NCBI GenBank assembly: GCA_900546055.1
Contig: URBG01000002.1
Location: 1-64,000, forward strand
Source of the DNA: an uncultured Mycoplasmatota bacterium
GTDB taxonomy: Bacteria > Bacillota_I > Bacilli_A > RF39 > UBA660
Reading direction: 5' to 3'
Length of the DNA stretch: 64,000 bases
The notes beneath the pieces were generated by a model. It saw only the letters and a list, made by a program, of their open reading frames with translations. It was not told the origin of the DNA and did not search any database. The translations under genes and the position numbers were made by a program. This document shows, one piece after another, positions 35,999-44,738 of this stretch (positions are counted from its first letter, which is position 1; every line of letters begins with the position of its first letter).

Positions 35999-38269
35999 TT
36001 AAGAGTTTATGCCTTTAATTTGAAGTTCATCGATATCATCATCGATGACTACTTTTTTCTTACGTTTAGGTTTTCCCTCTTTTATATTTTTCTTCGTAAT
36101 TTCAAGCCACATTTGACTGGCAACAAATAATGAAGAAAGTGTTCCAGCAACAAGCCCAATTAATAGTGCTACATTAAATTCAAAGATATCATGTGAACCT
36201 AAGAAAATTAATGCAAGTACCGGAATTAAAGTTGTACAAGTTGTAATAATACTACGATTTAAAATTTCTCTTAAACTGTGATTTACCACTTCATTTATTT
36301 CTTCTGGATCTTTTATTGTACCCTTTTTCTTCATATTTTCACGAATACGGTCAAATGTAATAATTATATCATTAACCGAGTATCCAATTATTGATAAAAT
36401 AGCTGCAATAAATATACTAGAAATTTCAAGACGTAAAATACTAAATAATGACACAGTAACTAAAACATTAAGAAGTAACGCCATAACGCAACTAACGCCA
36501 TAACTAAATTTAAATCTAAATGAAATATAGGCAACTATCGCAATCGCCGCAATTATCAAAGATAAAAGAGCATTTTTGATAAGTTCTTGTTTTACCACTG
36601 TTGATATAACACCAACATCAGTAGATGCATCATATTTATCGGCAAAGTATTTTTCAGTACTCATTGATTTATTTTTTGAAAGTGAGTCAGTAATCTTAAT
36701 TGAATAAGAGCCATCAGTTTGTTTTTCAAAATCATACATGTCATAACCTAATTTATCGATGTCACGTTCAATTTTTTGTTCAGTCAACTGTTCATTAGTT
36801 TTCAAAGTAATAACAGTTCCACCTTTGAAATCAACGCCTAGGTTAAGTCCCATTTTAAACAATGAGAAAATACCAACCACACTAATTAAAACAGCAATAA
36901 TTAAGAACACCTTACGGTCCTTAACAAAATCCAATTTTTGATAGAAATATTTAGTTCTTTTTTCTTTGTGGGCAACATCTGGAATATCTTTTGGTTTAAC
37001 TCCAATAAATAATCTTGGATGATTATCAAAAGCTCCTGTTTCCACGTATTTCTTCATCAACCATCTTGTAAAGAATACCATTATAATCATTGTCATAAAT
37101 ACACTAATTATAAGCATTGTTGCAAATCCCTTAACACTACTTTGACCAAAGATAAACAAAATAATTGCAGTAATTAAAGTAGTTATATTTGCGTCCAAAA
37201 TCGTTCCAAATGAATTTTTGTCACCATTTTTCAAAGCCGACTGTACTCCTCTACCTTCGTAAAGTTCATCCTTAATACGCGAAAAGTTAATAACATTCGA
37301 ATCGACGGCCATTCCAATACCAATGATCATCGCTGCAATACCTGGTAATGTCAGTGTTCCACCGATCAGCCAGAATATAAAGAATGTAAGCGACGCATAG
37401 ATAACGATTCCAATACTCGCCATAAGCCCTGAAAATCTATAGATAATAATCAAAAATAAACAAATTAAAACAATTCCAACTACCCCAGCAGTTGCTGTTT
37501 TTGTAAGTGAATTTTCACCAAATGAAGCTCCAACACTTTTTGAAGACACTTCAACTAATTTAGTTGGCATACTACCTGAATTAATTAAATCAACTAAATT
37601 TTGAACTTCTTCTTGTTCAAAGTTTCCTTGGATAATAACATCACTACTAAATCCTTGTGAAACAGTTGCTACTGAAAGACATTTTGAATCATTTAAAGAC
37701 CCACATTTACTACCTTCAGTCGCAAAAGAATCTTCTTTTTCGTCATAATCTAACCAAATAACAATTCTATTATCTTCCATCTGACTAACTTTTTTAGTTA
37801 TCTTATAAAATTCATCTTTATCCTTAATACTTAAAGAAACTACTGGTTTTCCACTTTCATCTTGACCAACCTTAGCAGCTCCACTGCGCAAAACATCACT
37901 AGTCATCAGCAAATTATCTTTAGTATCTCTAAATGATAAACTAGCCGTTTGACTAAGGACATTACGAGCATCATCGGCATTGTCAATTCCTGCAAGCTGT
38001 ACTCTAATTTTATCGCCTTCAATATCGATTGTTGGCTCTAAAACTCCTAAAACGTCAATACGTTTAACTAATGTTTTATATGTAGAATTAACCATGTCAC
38101 TGGTTACTTTTTCTTTTCCATCAATACTTTCTACTTGATATAAAACTTCAAATCCACCCTGTAAATCAAGTCCAAGTTTAACATTTTGTAAAACTGGAAT
38201 TAATAAACCAATTGCTGCTGCAAGTAATATAGCAGTAAGCACAATTTTTGATATTAATTTCTTCTTCAT
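35999..38269 (-). CDS. secDF: Fused protein-export membrane protein SecDF
   Basis: A proton-driven accessory of the Sec translocon. SecD comes first: one N-terminal segment, the periplasmic-type P1 domain (about 35-265), then five segments including GIGMAVDSNVINFSRIKDEL. SecF follows (about 450-756), with NLGVDFKGGTVITLK and YSVNDIIITFDRIREN carrying the conserved Asp. The D1-D4 motifs are intact and the fused form is the Bacillus arrangement. The ATG at 38269 follows TAGGAGAGAG, giving 757 residues. It is 13 bp upstream of relA. Confidence 0.96.
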   Translation of the reverse strand: MKKKLISKIVLTAILLAAAIGLLIPVLQNVKLGLDLQGGFEVLYQVESIDGKEKVTSDMVNSTYKTLVKRIDVLGVLEPTIDIEGDKIRVQLAGIDNADDARNVLSQTASLSFRDTKDNLLMTSDVLRSGAAKVGQDESGKPVVSLSIKDKDEFYKITKKVSQMEDNRIVIWLDYDEKEDSFATEGSKCGSLNDSKCLSVATVSQGFSSDVIIQGNFEQEEVQNLVDLINSGSMPTKLVEVSSKSVGASFGENSLTKTATAGVVGIVLICLFLIIIYRFSGLMASIGIVIYASLTFFIFWLIGGTLTLPGIAAMIIGIGMAVDSNVINFSRIKDELYEGRGVQSALKNGDKNSFGTILDANITTLITAIILFIFGQSSVKGFATMLIISVFMTMIIMVFFTRWLMKKYVETGAFDNHPRLFIGVKPKDIPDVAHKEKRTKYFYQKLDFVKDRKVFLIIAVLISVVGIFSLFKMGLNLGVDFKGGTVITLKTNEQLTEQKIERDIDKLGYDMYDFEKQTDGSYSIKITDSLSKNKSMSTEKYFADKYDASTDVGVISTVVKQELIKNALLSLIIAAIAIVAYISFRFKFSYGVSCVMALLLNVLVTVSLFSILRLEISSIFIAAILSIIGYSVNDIIITFDRIRENMKKKGTIKDPEEINEVVNHSLREILNRSIITTCTTLIPVLALIFLGSHDIFEFNVALLIGLVAGTLSSLFVASQMWLEITKKNIKEGKPKRKKKVVIDDDIDELQIKGINS

Positions 38270-38279
38270 GTTCTCTCTC

Positions 38280-38552
38280 CTAACTGTCAAAATATACCTT
38301 TCTAGTTCTTCTATTTAATTTACCTTTGAAATAATCATCGATAATTGCATTATCACTGCTAAAAATATCACTAACCATTTCATTTAACGCTAAATTCTTA
38401 CTATTTTTCCATTTACTTTCCTTCAAGTAGTTCCACACATCTTCGACTGTTAAATACTCATAACCGTCTCTTTTTAGTTCAGCTACTTTAGATCTAAGTG
38501 CTGGCTGTAATCTTTCATAGAGTTCACTTGCACTATTAAATTCCATATCCAT
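38280..38552 (-). CDS. comN: ComN-like post-transcriptional regulator
   Basis: A 90-residue protein of the ComN/YrzD family. It shows the family core (LRSKVAELKRDGYEYLTVED, then VWNYLKESKWKN). In B. subtilis ComN affects comE mRNA and sits beside secDF, as here. Ribosome site GGAGGGAAAAT. Overall helical, cytosolic. Confidence 0.85.
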   Translation of the reverse strand: MDMEFNSASELYERLQPALRSKVAELKRDGYEYLTVEDVWNYLKESKWKNSKNLALNEMVSDIFSSDNAIIDDYFKGKLNRRTRKVYFDS

Positions 38553-38649
38553 ATTTTCCCTCCATCAAGCGTCCATTAACATTATATCTTAAATTCCATT
38601 ATTTTTAAAGAGTTAAAAGAAAAAAATAAATATAATAGACTAAAACATT

Positions 38650-38670
38650 TAAAAACCTCATTACTGAGGT
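38650..38670 (-). terminator. Terminator of the 197-residue protein gene
   Basis: The hairpin ACCTCA/TGAGGT with a GTAA loop followed by Ts overlaps the stop codon. Confidence 0.8.
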
Positions 38671-39254
38671 CTTCTTAATGTATAAACATCATGGGCCAAG
38701 GAATTTCTAGTGTTTTGACAAAAACTATTAAATTCATCCTTAAAAGTCAAAACACTTTTTCTATTGTTTTCCCAAATACTAATCCTCTGCTCAAATTCAT
38801 CTTCTTCAATGGTGTGCAAATCTAAATCGTGGACAAAAGGCCTTTTTACACCTTTGTTTTTCAAAGTTTCATTTGTTTCGCCAGATAGCATCATTATTTC
38901 AAGCCCTTCGTCAACTATATCAGAATCAATATTATATAAATAATTATAAGATAATACATCTAAACGATTTCCTGTAAAATACTCATAGATTGATCCCTCT
39001 TTACCATAAAAGTAAATACTTTTGAAATGATTTCGAAACATTAATCTAAAATTTAAAATAGACATGGCAAAAGGAAATTCAATTAACCTGTTTAACTTTC
39101 CTGCCACCATATAGCTACTAGCAAAATACATTTTTCCATCTTCTATCTCCGTAGGATGATAATCTCTTTCATTGCATTCAAAAGGAAATTCTAGTGGCCT
39201 ATGTAAACCGTAATAACGTTTTCTGTAAGAATCATCAGTTTTAATTAACGACAT
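38661..39254 (-). CDS. Hypothetical protein, 197 residues
   Basis: Not recognised. No signal peptide or membrane segment; rich in Tyr, Phe and charged residues, with FEFPFECNERDYHPTE-like aromatic stretches near the N-terminus. It is inserted between comN and spoVB, breaking the Bacillus order, and is divergent from spoVB. It has its own promoter at 39277-39305 and the ribosome site AGGTGATAAT. Confidence 0.5.
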   Translation of the reverse strand: MSLIKTDDSYRKRYYGLHRPLEFPFECNERDYHPTEIEDGKMYFASSYMVAGKLNRLIEFPFAMSILNFRLMFRNHFKSIYFYGKEGSIYEYFTGNRLDVLSYNYLYNIDSDIVDEGLEIMMLSGETNETLKNKGVKRPFVHDLDLHTIEEDEFEQRISIWENNRKSVLTFKDEFNSFCQNTRNSLAHDVYTLRRPQ

Positions 39255-39276
39255 ATTATCACCTCATAATTTTCAC

Positions 39277-39305
39277 ATTATAGCACTTTTATTTTTTATA
39301 AGCAA
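39277..39305 (-). promoter_or_regulatory. Vegetative promoter of the 197-residue protein gene
   Basis: TTGCTT (39300-39305), 17-bp spacer, TATAAT (39277-39282) with extended TG-C. Confidence 0.75.
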
Positions 39306-39310
39306 TGAAC

Positions 39311-39338
39311 TCATAATAAAGACAAGTTATCATATAAT
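39311..39338 (+). promoter_or_regulatory. Sigma-E-like promoter of spoVB
   Basis: TCATAAT (39311-39317), 13-bp spacer, CATATAAT (39331-39338). This fits the sporulation sigma-E pattern (KMATATT, 13-15 bp, CATACAnT) better than sigma-A, for which no -35 is present. The ATG follows five bases later. Confidence 0.5.
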
Positions 39339-39343
39339 CTAAT

Positions 39344-40648
39344 ATGACAAAGATAAGAGGAAATTTATTTATAAAATCAACTATTTTATTAATTATTGGT
39401 GGCGCCATCACAAAAGTTGTCAGCATGTTTATCAAAATAGTTTTAGCTAGATTAATCGGAACCGAGGGTATGGGTATTTATATGCTTATATCCCCTACTT
39501 TTATGCTATTAATGGCTTTAGCCCAATTAGGCTTTCCTGTAGCTATCAGCAAACTAGTTGCTGAAGAAAACAAAAACAATAAAAACTTAGTTTTTTCAAT
39601 TATCCCTATTTCTTTAATAATAAATGTTATCATTATGATATTTATGATATTCGCAAGTGGCTACATCAGTCAAAATCTACTTCATGATGAAAGAAGTTAT
39701 TATGCCTTAATATGCATTGGTTTTGTCTTACCATTTATCAGTATTTCAAGTATTTTAAGAGGCTATTTTTTTGGTAAACAAAATATGCTTCCCCATGTAA
39801 TTTCTAATATTACTGAAGATATTATAAGATTAATAAGCTTGATAATTGGCATCCCTATATTCATTAAATTTGGATTAGAATATGCAGTTGCTTTTGTTGT
39901 CTTAACTAATGTAATTAGTGAACTCACTTCCATTTTAGTTTTATTTTTCTTTCTCCCTAAAAATTTTAAATTAACAAAAAAAGATTTAATACCAAACAAG
40001 GGCAATATTAGAGAAGTTTTTAACATCGGAATTCCAACTACAATGAGTCGTTTAATTGGAACAGTCGGATATTTCTTTGAACCAATTATTTTAACATATT
40101 GTTTAATAAAAGGAGGCTATACTAATAGTTTTATCGTCAACGAATATGGAGTCATCAATGGTTTCATCATGCCCCTAGTTTTACTTCCATCGTTTTTCAC
40201 CATGGCCATCAGTCAAGCCTTAATTCCAAACATCAGTAAAGCCTACTCTCGAAAACACTATTTATATACTGGAAACAAGATAAAATTAGCTATTGGGCTT
40301 TCACTTTTAATCGGTATTCCTGCTACAATAATTTTTGAATTAGTTCCTGAAATACCTATGAAATTTATTTATAATACCACCGCTGGTATTGAATACATTA
40401 AAGTTTTAGCTCCGATCGCCTTATTTCATTATATTCAAGCTCCATTAACCGCCAGCCTGCAAGCTATGGGCAAAGCTAACGAAGCTATGAGTGGTACTTT
40501 AATTGGTACTATCGTTAGAATTATTTCACTTTTTGTTTTCTGCCAATTTCACATTGGTCTATGGGGTCTTATTTGGTCAAGCGCTTTAAATATGATAGTC
40601 GTTACTATCCATCAATATATTCACGTCAAAAAAGCCTTAAAAAAATAG
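39344..40648 (+). CDS. spoVB: SpoVB-like MATE/PST-family flippase
   Basis: A 434-residue membrane protein with about 12 segments, homologous to stage V sporulation protein B, a lipid II or polysaccharide flippase needed for spore cortex synthesis. The N-terminus (STILLIIGGAITKVVSMFIK, ARLIGTEGMGIYML) closely follows the SpoVB pattern. It occupies the Bacillus position between yrzE and comN. No ribosome-binding site precedes the ATG, which lies where the transcript should begin, so it may be leaderless. The more distant flippase at 1033-2565 is not part of this subfamily. Confidence 0.85.
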   Translation: MTKIRGNLFIKSTILLIIGGAITKVVSMFIKIVLARLIGTEGMGIYMLISPTFMLLMALAQLGFPVAISKLVAEENKNNKNLVFSIIPISLIINVIIMIFMIFASGYISQNLLHDERSYYALICIGFVLPFISISSILRGYFFGKQNMLPHVISNITEDIIRLISLIIGIPIFIKFGLEYAVAFVVLTNVISELTSILVLFFFLPKNFKLTKKDLIPNKGNIREVFNIGIPTTMSRLIGTVGYFFEPIILTYCLIKGGYTNSFIVNEYGVINGFIMPLVLLPSFFTMAISQALIPNISKAYSRKHYLYTGNKIKLAIGLSLLIGIPATIIFELVPEIPMKFIYNTTAGIEYIKVLAPIALFHYIQAPLTASLQAMGKANEAMSGTLIGTIVRIISLFVFCQFHIGLWGLIWSSALNMIVVTIHQYIHVKKALKK

Positions 40649-40665
40649 CTTTATAGCTATTTTTG
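40642..40665. terminator. Bidirectional terminator
   Basis: AAAAATAGCT with AGCTATTTTT between spoVB and the converging TasA-like gene; it overlaps the spoVB stop codon and lies close to the other. Confidence 0.85.
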
Positions 40666-41160
40666 TGAATAGTTAACTTGAACAGTTACCGATTTGTTAC
40701 CAACTGTTGCTTTACTTCCAGCAGCCGGATTATAATAAGCCTTAATTTTCATGTTAGCACTTTCTCCAACTTTTAGTTCATCGCCAACTTGTAATCCACT
40801 AATATCAAATAAAACTAAATCATTAGCTTCGTTAGCTGGAAAAAGATAAATGCTCGAAACTTTAGCATCTAAAGTTCCCATATTTTTAACCGTAAAATCA
40901 TATGTTATAGCATCTCCTGATGCGCCTAAATATATATTAAAATTAGCTGAAGTTTCACTATATTCTAGCGGTGAAAGTTCCTTAGCGCTGCCAGACACAT
41001 CACTTCGAATAACATTAGTAAAACCAATATTCCATTCACTACCAGTAGCTTTAGTTGATAATTTAGACGCTAAAGGTTGCGCGAAAGTAGCATAACCTAC
41101 AGTCATAAGTGCAACAATTAATACCAAAATAAATACATGATTTTTATCTTTCCTTCTCAT
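40657..41160 (-). CDS. TasA/camelysin-like secreted protein
   Basis: A 168-residue protein with a SipW-type signal region (KNHVFILVLIVALMTVGYATF) and a beta-sandwich that follows the TasA/CalY pattern (GDAITYDFTVKNMGTLDAKV). The family forms extracellular fibres or acts as a protease-like surface protein. It is paralogous to the first ~170 residues of the protein at 52358-53620 (same GYA(T/A)F ending and xGSLDAK/GTLDAK strand). The ATG at 41160 lies seven bases after GAAGGG; the ATG two codons upstream is too close. It interrupts the yrzE-spoVB neighbourhood. Confidence 0.75.
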   Translation of the reverse strand: MRRKDKNHVFILVLIVALMTVGYATFAQPLASKLSTKATGSEWNIGFTNVIRSDVSGSAKELSPLEYSETSANFNIYLGASGDAITYDFTVKNMGTLDAKVSSIYLFPANEANDLVLFDISGLQVGDELKVGESANMKIKAYYNPAAGSKATVGNKSVTVQVNYSQK

Positions 41161-41178
41161 AAACATACCCTTCTTTAC

Positions 41179-41196
41179 TTTAAACTACTGTTTAAA
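41179..41196. promoter_or_regulatory. Inverted repeat, possible operator
   Basis: A perfect inverted repeat TTTAAAC-tact-GTTTAAA immediately downstream of the -10 of the TasA-like gene, at its transcription start. Its AAAC-N4-GTTT core equals that of the second LexA-like box at 46941-46954. Confidence 0.45.
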
Positions 41197-41224
41197 GTAT
41201 ATCATACCATTATCGCTTTTTCAA
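41196..41224 (-). promoter_or_regulatory. Promoter of the TasA-like gene
   Basis: TTGAAA (41219-41224), 17-bp spacer ending TGA, TATACT (41196-41201). Confidence 0.7.
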
Positions 41225-41278
41225 GCTTGTAATTCATATTTTTAAAGCCCTTACATAAAGTTAATTAGGAGGATTCTT

Positions 41279-41647
41279 ATGAAATACTTTAAAAAAATAT
41301 TAAAAAGCTTTTTATTTGCTGCTGGCAGCATTATAATCTTGACATTCTTATTTACTGTTTTAAACTACTTTGACATTATTAATGGAAAAGTAATGAGCAT
41401 TGCTAAAGTAATTATCCCACTTTTTTCACTAGCCTTAGGTGGATTTATAATGGGCAAAAATGCCAATAAAAATGGTTGGCTAGAAGGTGCCAAAATAGGA
41501 CTTATTATCATTTTATTAATTGCTATTGGCAATCTAATCTTTAGTCAAAGCATTAGCTCTAAAGACTTTATCTTCTATGCTTTACTACTAATAAGCGCTA
41601 TTTTTGGTAGTATGTTTGGTATTAACATGAAAAAAGAGACAAAATAA
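41279..41647 (+). CDS. yrzE: YrzE/TIGR04086-family membrane protein
   Basis: A 122-residue protein with four membrane segments and the family's SLALGGFIMGKNANKNGWLE motif between segments two and three. Function unknown. In Bacillus yrzE lies between tgt and spoVB, as here. Ribosome site TTAGGAGGATTCTT. Confidence 0.8.
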   Translation: MKYFKKILKSFLFAAGSIIILTFLFTVLNYFDIINGKVMSIAKVIIPLFSLALGGFIMGKNANKNGWLEGAKIGLIIILLIAIGNLIFSQSISSKDFIFYALLLISAIFGSMFGINMKKETK

Positions 41648-41665
41648 AAAGCTAAAATAGCTTTT
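41647..41665. terminator. Bidirectional terminator between yrzE and tgt
   Basis: AAAAGCTA with TAGCTTTT between convergent genes, with a T run following on the + strand. Confidence 0.75.
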
Positions 41666-41667
41666 TT

Positions 41668-42780
<1,113 letters not shown>

Positions 42781-42804
42781 CTACCTCGCTTAATAAATTA
42801 TATA

Positions 42805-43452
42805 TTATTTACTTTGATTTTGCAAGATCGACTTAATAAATGCCCTAAATATTTTATCACTATTATCATCATCCAAAATTTCTGGGTGCCACTGCACCCC
42901 CAAATAAAAATTTTTCGTTTTATCTTCTAAAGCTTCTACGGTATCTTCATAGTTCGCAACTTCACTTAATTTAGTCTTAAATACTCTTTCATTATGTTTA
43001 CTATTAACAAAAATATATTCCTTTCCAATAATTTCATAAAGCATACTATCCTTATTAATCTTAACATAATGGGCATATTTACTTTTAACATTGTGATTGG
43101 TATCGTTTAAAATAATTCCCTCAAAAGCCGCCCCCATTGTTTGCATTCCAAGACAAATACCTAAAGTAGGTATATTAGCCTCGTATAAATATTTAGCAAT
43201 CATTACATCATAATGGTTCATTTCTTCGCCACCTTGTAACACAATTCCATCACAAATATTAATTAATCTTTTCATTTGATCAAACTCTTTTTCATTAACA
43301 CATTTATTAAAATCCATACCTTGAACATTTGGAACTATTCCGATTGGAAAACAATCATAGTTATATAACTTATCGCAAACCTTTTTATATATTAATACTC
43401 CATCATTATCCAAATCAGTCTTTGCTGGTCTACCAATTATCCCAATCACCAT
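42805..43452 (-). CDS. Class I glutamine amidotransferase-like hydrolase (peptidase C26)
   Basis: A stand-alone gamma-glutamyl hydrolase of the PuuD type. The nucleophile is Cys in PTLGICLGMQTMG and the dyad is in LGVQWHPEI. The N-terminus IGIIGRPAK also fits. It may hydrolyse gamma-glutamyl-GABA, gamma-glutamyl dipeptides or a peptidoglycan-derived amide. At 215 residues it is somewhat shorter than PuuD. ATG behind AGGTGATTAT. Confidence 0.85.
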   Translation of the reverse strand: MVIGIIGRPAKTDLDNDGVLIYKKVCDKLYNYDCFPIGIVPNVQGMDFNKCVNEKEFDQMKRLINICDGIVLQGGEEMNHYDVMIAKYLYEANIPTLGICLGMQTMGAAFEGIILNDTNHNVKSKYAHYVKINKDSMLYEIIGKEYIFVNSKHNERVFKTKLSEVANYEDTVEALEDKTKNFYLGVQWHPEILDDDNSDKIFRAFIKSILQNQSK

Positions 43453-43489
43453 ATAATCACCTATACTAGTATATGTAGAAACAAAGAAA

Positions 43490-43515
43490 AAACAATGTTT
43501 TATTTAACATTGTTT
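43490..43515 (-). terminator. Terminator of the GreA-like gene
   Basis: AAACAATGTT with AACATTGTTT, 6-base loop, followed on the minus strand by T residues. Confidence 0.8.
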
Positions 43516-43523
43516 GAATACAA

Positions 43524-44381
43524 TTAATACGGCTTTTGACCTAAACGTTTAGATCCATGATCAGCAATACCAATGATCTTACTTTCAGTAACTTCGGCTT
43601 CATCTGTATGAATCTGTTTTACAACGGCATTAAAGCTAATTCCATTTCCATTTTGAAAAGAAAATACCTCATCAACATTTCGACCAAAAACGGCCTCACC
43701 AAATGGCGTTTCTCTCGTTAAAAAGGTTGAACCATCAAGACTTTTATAAATACCAGGTAATAATCCATAAACCATAATAAAGTTTCTTTCAGGTTTATCA
43801 TCAAGTGATGAAGAAAATTCTGTACCATATCCTACTGTTTCATCAGGAATTGGCTCTTTAGACACGACCGGATCTTCAAAAATTCTCTCAAGTTGATCTT
43901 TTCTTTCTCTTTCAAAATCTGATAAATCGCCATCATTTACTTCAATTTGTTTCAATCTATCAATTTCCGCCTCCAAAGCTTTTAATTGAGAAGAAAATAA
44001 TATAACTCTACCATCACATAAATGTCCAGGAAGTAAATCACCATTCCCTGAACTAATTTTAACATCGGTTTCAGCGTCAAAACAGAATTCTGAAACTGAT
44101 AACAAAGTACTATCATATACATCTCTAACAGCACTAACAATTTCCCCCTGAGCTTTTGGACACTGAATTAATCCATATTCTTCCATCGTTTCAACATCGA
44201 TAACTCCACTGGTAATTTCATTAGTACGTTTAGAGATTTTTACTATCATTTTAAAATGACTTTCTAAAACCTCAAATGGTTTCATATAATAATAACACTT
44301 ATCATTTTCTTTAAATCCATACGCCATCATTACATCACGATTAGGCGTCTTATTAGCAAAGATTTCTTTTATATCCAACAT
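43524..44381 (-). CDS. GreA/GreB-like protein with an unknown N-terminal domain
   Basis: A 285-residue protein in two parts. From about residue 128 it resembles a transcript cleavage factor: a coiled-coil (LKALEAEIDRLKQIEV ... FERERKDQLERIF, about 130-172) followed by a GreA C-terminal FKBP-like domain (about 188-270, ETPFGEAVFGRNVDEVFSFQ matches the SPLGxALLGKxxGD signature). The first ~125 residues match no domain I know. A real GreA is about 158 residues. It may bind the RNA polymerase secondary channel; the acidic tip residues are not obvious, so cleavage activity is uncertain. Confidence 0.65.
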   Translation of the reverse strand: MLDIKEIFANKTPNRDVMMAYGFKENDKCYYYMKPFEVLESHFKMIVKISKRTNEITSGVIDVETMEEYGLIQCPKAQGEIVSAVRDVYDSTLLSVSEFCFDAETDVKISSGNGDLLPGHLCDGRVILFSSQLKALEAEIDRLKQIEVNDGDLSDFERERKDQLERIFEDPVVSKEPIPDETVGYGTEFSSSLDDKPERNFIMVYGLLPGIYKSLDGSTFLTRETPFGEAVFGRNVDEVFSFQNGNGISFNAVVKQIHTDEAEVTESKIIGIADHGSKRLGQKPY

Positions 44382-44444
44382 AAACTTCCCCTCCTAAATA
44401 ATGAAAGTTATACTACCATAAAAACATAATCATGTCAAATAAAA

Positions 44445-44470
44445 AGAAATATATAATTACATATATTTCT
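44445..44470 (-). terminator. Terminator of yneF
   Basis: AGAAATATAT with ATATATTTCT and a trailing TTTTT, overlapping the gene's last codons. Confidence 0.65.
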
Positions 44471-44681
44471 GCATTTGTTTCATCATTTGATTTACTTGTT
44501 TTTGGCTAGGTGTCCTACCCATTCCAGACATCATCGCCTTAATCATTTGCTCATTAATAGGAGGATTTTCCTTCAATTGTTTTTTTGTAAAATGTTTGGC
44601 TACTAAAAAACCAATAATTAATCCAACAATTAAACCTCCAACCATTTGTAATAAATCTATTAAAAATGCTCCCCAATCCAT
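44457..44681 (-). CDS. yneF: YneF (UPF0154) small membrane protein
   Basis: A 74-residue protein with one N-terminal membrane helix (VGGLIVGLIIGFLVAKHF) and a soluble tail ending NEQMIKAMMSGMGRTPSQKQ, the UPF0154 signature. Function unknown. It lies next to tkt near lexA, the same neighbourhood as in Bacillus. Confidence 0.9.
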   Translation of the reverse strand: MDWGAFLIDLLQMVGGLIVGLIIGFLVAKHFTKKQLKENPPINEQMIKAMMSGMGRTPSQKQVNQMMKQMQKYM

Positions 44682-44738
44682 GGTATCATTCCTTTCTATT
44701 AGGTATTGTACTAAAAATACCAGACTTTTTCAAGAAAA

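Noticed and set aside
44702..44721. Hairpin GGTATT/AATACC as a terminator for tkt
   Set aside because: No T run follows it on the minus strand, and yneF is probably read from the same transcript.
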